In this document: piece by piece, positions 62,186 to 64,000 of the stretch
Position numbering within the stretch: position 1 is the stretch's first letter
Layout of the letters: every line of letters begins with the position of its first letter
NCBI GenBank assembly: GCA_013378335.1
Contig: CP040556.1
Span: forward strand, 744,001-808,000
Length of the DNA: 64,000 bases
Direction of reading: 5' to 3'
Origin: Streptococcus sanguinis
Lineage (GTDB): Bacteria; Bacillota; Bacilli; Lactobacillales; Streptococcaceae
Notes under the pieces: generated by a model
The model's database searches: none
The model's input: only the letters and a program-made list of their open reading frames with translations
What the model was told of the DNA's origin: nothing
Translations under genes and position numbers: made by a program

Positions 62186-63737
62186 CAGATTGAAGACAAA
62201 GTCCTAAGAACAGAAGTTTCTAAGGGCTTTTCTTTTTGTAAAGTCGTATAATAGAGGTAAGAACAGTTGTGAGGTGCTCCCTATGTTTCACAAAGAAAAA
62301 TCTGATTATAATCGCTGCCAATATGGCTTCTATACGATAGACGAATTGGTCCCAGAAGATCACTTTCTTCGCCAATTGGAAGCGGAGGTTGATTTTGACT
62401 TTATCTATGACTTGGTTGAAGAAACCTATAGCCCAGATCAGGGTCGTCCCAGTCTAGATCCCGTCATGTTGGTCAAAATTCCTTTGATTCAATGTTTTTA
62501 TGGCATTCGCTCCATGCGCCAAACCATTAAAGACATAGAAGTAAACGTAGCTTATCGTTGGTTTCTTGGACTAAGCTTGGATGACAAGGTGCCTCATTTT
62601 ACCACATATGGAAAGAATTACAGCCGTCGTTTTCAAGATAAAGCACTGATTACTGAGATATTTTCACACGTACTCCATCAAGCTTTATGTGCTGGTTTGA
62701 TTGATCCTTCTGAGATATTTGTGGATGGAACCCATATTAAAGCGGCAGCCAACAGCCACAAGTATCATAAGGAAATGGTTGCCCAACAAGCTACATTTAT
62801 GAGTGAGCAATTGGAAGTTGAGATTGATTTAGATAGGAGAAAACACGAAAAAAAGCCCTTAAAGCCCGCAAAAGAAAGCGAGGCTAAGGAAAAGAAAATC
62901 TCAAGGACAGATCCTGAGAGTGGTTGGTTCCACAAGGGGGAACACAAGGAAGTCTTTGCCTATTCTGCCCAAGTAGCGTGTGATAAGCATGGTTGGGCCT
63001 TGGCTTATACGGTTGAAGCAGGAAATGTTCATGATAGTCAGGCTTTCCCTGCCCTTTTTGCCAAGATTGAGCCTTTTCATCCAACCTATCTCATCGCAGA
63101 TGCAGGTTATAAAACCCCAAGTATTGCAAAATTTTTGTTAGACAGAGAGATTACCCCTGTCTTCCCTTATACCCGCCCCAAGGGTGTAAAAGGGAACTTA
63201 AGGCCCAATGATTTTGTTTATGATTCCTATTATGACTGTTACCTCTGTCCAGAGAACCAAGTGTTAACCTATCGCACGACGACCCGAGCAGGCTACCGTG
63301 AGTATAAGAGTGATTCAACAGTATGTGTCGCCTGTCCCCTATTATCTGTTTGTACCCAGAGCCAGAATCAGCAGAAAGTCATCACAAGACATGTATGGAA
63401 AGATGCGCTTGAATGTTGTGAAGAGATTCGACACCAAAGAGGGATGAAGGAGCTCTATAAGAAGCGCAAAGAAACCATTGAGCGGCTCTTTGGGACAGCT
63501 AAAGAATACCACAACCTCCGTTATACAAGAGAGAAAGGCAAGTCCAAGATGGAAGATAAGGTTGGGCTTACTTTGGCGTGTTTGAATCTCAAAAAACTAG
63601 TAAAAATGAGGGTGGGGAAGCCTTTTTATTTTGTTCAAATGACCATTATGCTATCAAAAGATGAAATCAAAAGATGAAATTTTAGCCTGACAAACAGAAA
63701 AAGACAAACACTATTTGGAATGTTTGTCTACGGTCTG
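62186..63737 (+). mobile_element. IS1182-family insertion sequence, complete
   Basis: A 1552-bp element. Inverted ends CAGATTGAAGACAAA (62186) and, read inward from the right, CAGACCGTAGACAAA (from 63737) match at 12 of 15 positions. It carries one intact transposase and its own -10 TATAAT near 62248. An early hairpin at about 62201-62230 may limit readthrough from ftsY. It sits between two copies of a 22-bp palindrome, consistent with insertion into a terminator hairpin and target duplication. Confidence 0.9.
62283..63677 (+). CDS. IS1182-family transposase
   Basis: 464 residues from ATG 62283 (a GTG at 62274 adds three). N-terminal DUF772-type domain (YGFYTIDELVPEDHFLRQLEAEVDFDFIYDLVEETYSPDQGRPSLDPVMLVKIPLIQCFYGIRSMRQT). 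DDE core: FVDGTHIKAAANSHKYHK (first Asp), LIADAGYKTPSIAKFLLDREI (second Asp), and KETIERLFGTAKEYHNLRY (Glu). A cysteine cluster YLCPENQVL...CVACPLLSVCTQS lies before the last block. No disruption seen, so the element is potentially active. Confidence 0.95.
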   Translation: MFHKEKSDYNRCQYGFYTIDELVPEDHFLRQLEAEVDFDFIYDLVEETYSPDQGRPSLDPVMLVKIPLIQCFYGIRSMRQTIKDIEVNVAYRWFLGLSLDDKVPHFTTYGKNYSRRFQDKALITEIFSHVLHQALCAGLIDPSEIFVDGTHIKAAANSHKYHKEMVAQQATFMSEQLEVEIDLDRRKHEKKPLKPAKESEAKEKKISRTDPESGWFHKGEHKEVFAYSAQVACDKHGWALAYTVEAGNVHDSQAFPALFAKIEPFHPTYLIADAGYKTPSIAKFLLDREITPVFPYTRPKGVKGNLRPNDFVYDSYYDCYLCPENQVLTYRTTTRAGYREYKSDSTVCVACPLLSVCTQSQNQQKVITRHVWKDALECCEEIRHQRGMKELYKKRKETIERLFGTAKEYHNLRYTREKGKSKMEDKVGLTLACLNLKKLVKMRVGKPFYFVQMTIMLSKDEIKR

Positions 63738-63759
63738 AAACCAGTACGAGTACTGGTTT
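63738..63759. repeat. 22-bp palindromic target duplication, right copy
   Basis: Same sequence as 62164-62185; here followed by TTTTTTA-type T tract on the zwf side. See the left copy. Confidence 0.9.
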
Positions 63760-63780
63760 TTTATGAATATTTTTTAAATC

Positions 63781-64000
63781 TTATTTTTTTGGAGACCACT
63801 GCCAGTCAGCTCCAAATTCTCTAAGGAGTTCAAAGGAAGCATCTGGTCCCATAGAACCGACAGGATACTCATGGAGAGGCACTTCATTGCTATGCCAGAG
63901 CTCTTCAATCTGATCAATCAGCTCCCAACTGGAGCGGACTTCATCCCAGTGGCTGAAGTTAGTTGAGTCATTGTTAAGGACGTCAAAAATTAATTTTTCG
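63781..64000 (-). CDS. zwf: glucose-6-phosphate 1-dehydrogenase, C-terminal part (runs off the window)
   Basis: The minus-strand frame ends at a TAA at 63781-63783 and reads back as EKLIFDVLNNDSTNFSHWDEVRSSW...LIDQIEELWHSNEVPLHEYPVGSMGPDASFELLREFGADWQWSPKK. YPVGSMGP and the WxEVxxSWxxID pattern identify the G6PD C-terminus. Only about 72 residues are inside the window. First enzyme of the oxidative pentose phosphate path. It converges on ftsY. Confidence 0.9.
   Translation of the reverse strand, partial: EKLIFDVLNNDSTNFSHWDEVRSSWELIDQIEELWHSNEVPLHEYPVGSMGPDASFELLREFGADWQWSPKK

Overview
The window looks like chromosome of an oral streptococcus of the mitis/sanguinis type. The basis is low-GC codon use, TGn-extended -10 promoters, and gene sets typical of the genus: vicRKX, a 448-residue VicK with one membrane segment, rnc-smc-HAD-HAD-ftsY, divergent pepQ/ccpA, the CpoA-type glycolipid glycosyltransferase pair, rplK-rplA next to a DUF3397 gene, and pmrA-rpmG-secG-rnr-smpB. 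The species call is an inference.

Layout. 1-8.6 kb: a VOC enzyme, ribosomal proteins L11/L1 with two leader motifs resembling L1 sites, an APC permease, pyrH-frr-cvfB-yozE-like-phoH, and a small accessory pair (ORF94 plus a frameshifted DUF6036-type nucleotidyltransferase). 8.6-15.7 kb: alanine dehydrogenase, a GNAT gene, tRNA-Thr(GGU), ybeY-dgkA-era, a Fic protein with iteron-like repeats in its promoter, then a hydrolase remnant and Nudix, DinB-like and GNAT genes. 15.7-21.6 kb: mutM-coaE-pmrA-rpmG-secG-rnr-smpB. 21.7-25.3 kb: an accessory and decaying stretch with an unknown membrane protein, a broken small membrane gene, a TehB-like methyltransferase, an IS30 remnant fused to a pepO tail, and structured non-coding DNA. 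25.5-34.9 kb: an LPXTG-anchored C69 dipeptidase with a cre site, a TetR-controlled ABC/FtsX exporter, a phosphoesterase, an Rrf2 regulator with a ring-cleavage-type VOC enzyme, and ogt. 35-41.3 kb: a ferric-siderophore ABC operon with an esterase, then pepQ and ccpA. 41.7-47.3 kb: two glycolipid glycosyltransferases, then a T-box leader, a small gene and thrS. 47.5-51.1 kb: a lipoprotein and a polar amino acid ABC importer. 51.2-54.7 kb: vicRKX and a DUF454 gene. 54.7-62.2 kb: rnc-smc-two HAD phosphatases-ftsY. The window ends with an IS1182-family element inserted in the ftsY/zwf terminator and the 3' end of zwf.

Regulation readable from sequence includes cre sites at the dipeptidase and ccpA promoters, twin palindromes at the TetR-exporter promoter, three TGTAAY-N7-RTTACA repeats shared by the Rrf2 gene and the VOC gene beside it, the threonyl T-box, and a long hairpin between the Shine-Dalgarno and start codon of rnc.

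At five places a gene is broken by what looks like a one-base change in a homopolymer run (DUF6036 gene, coaE, pmrA 5' end, siderophore-binding protein, cpoA). Because coaE is normally essential, a sequencing/assembly artefact is at least as likely as true gene decay. A small family of repeats with ends like AGTCTGGGACAAAA occurs at four places downstream of genes; two copies are nearly identical 177-bp sequences in opposite orientation.
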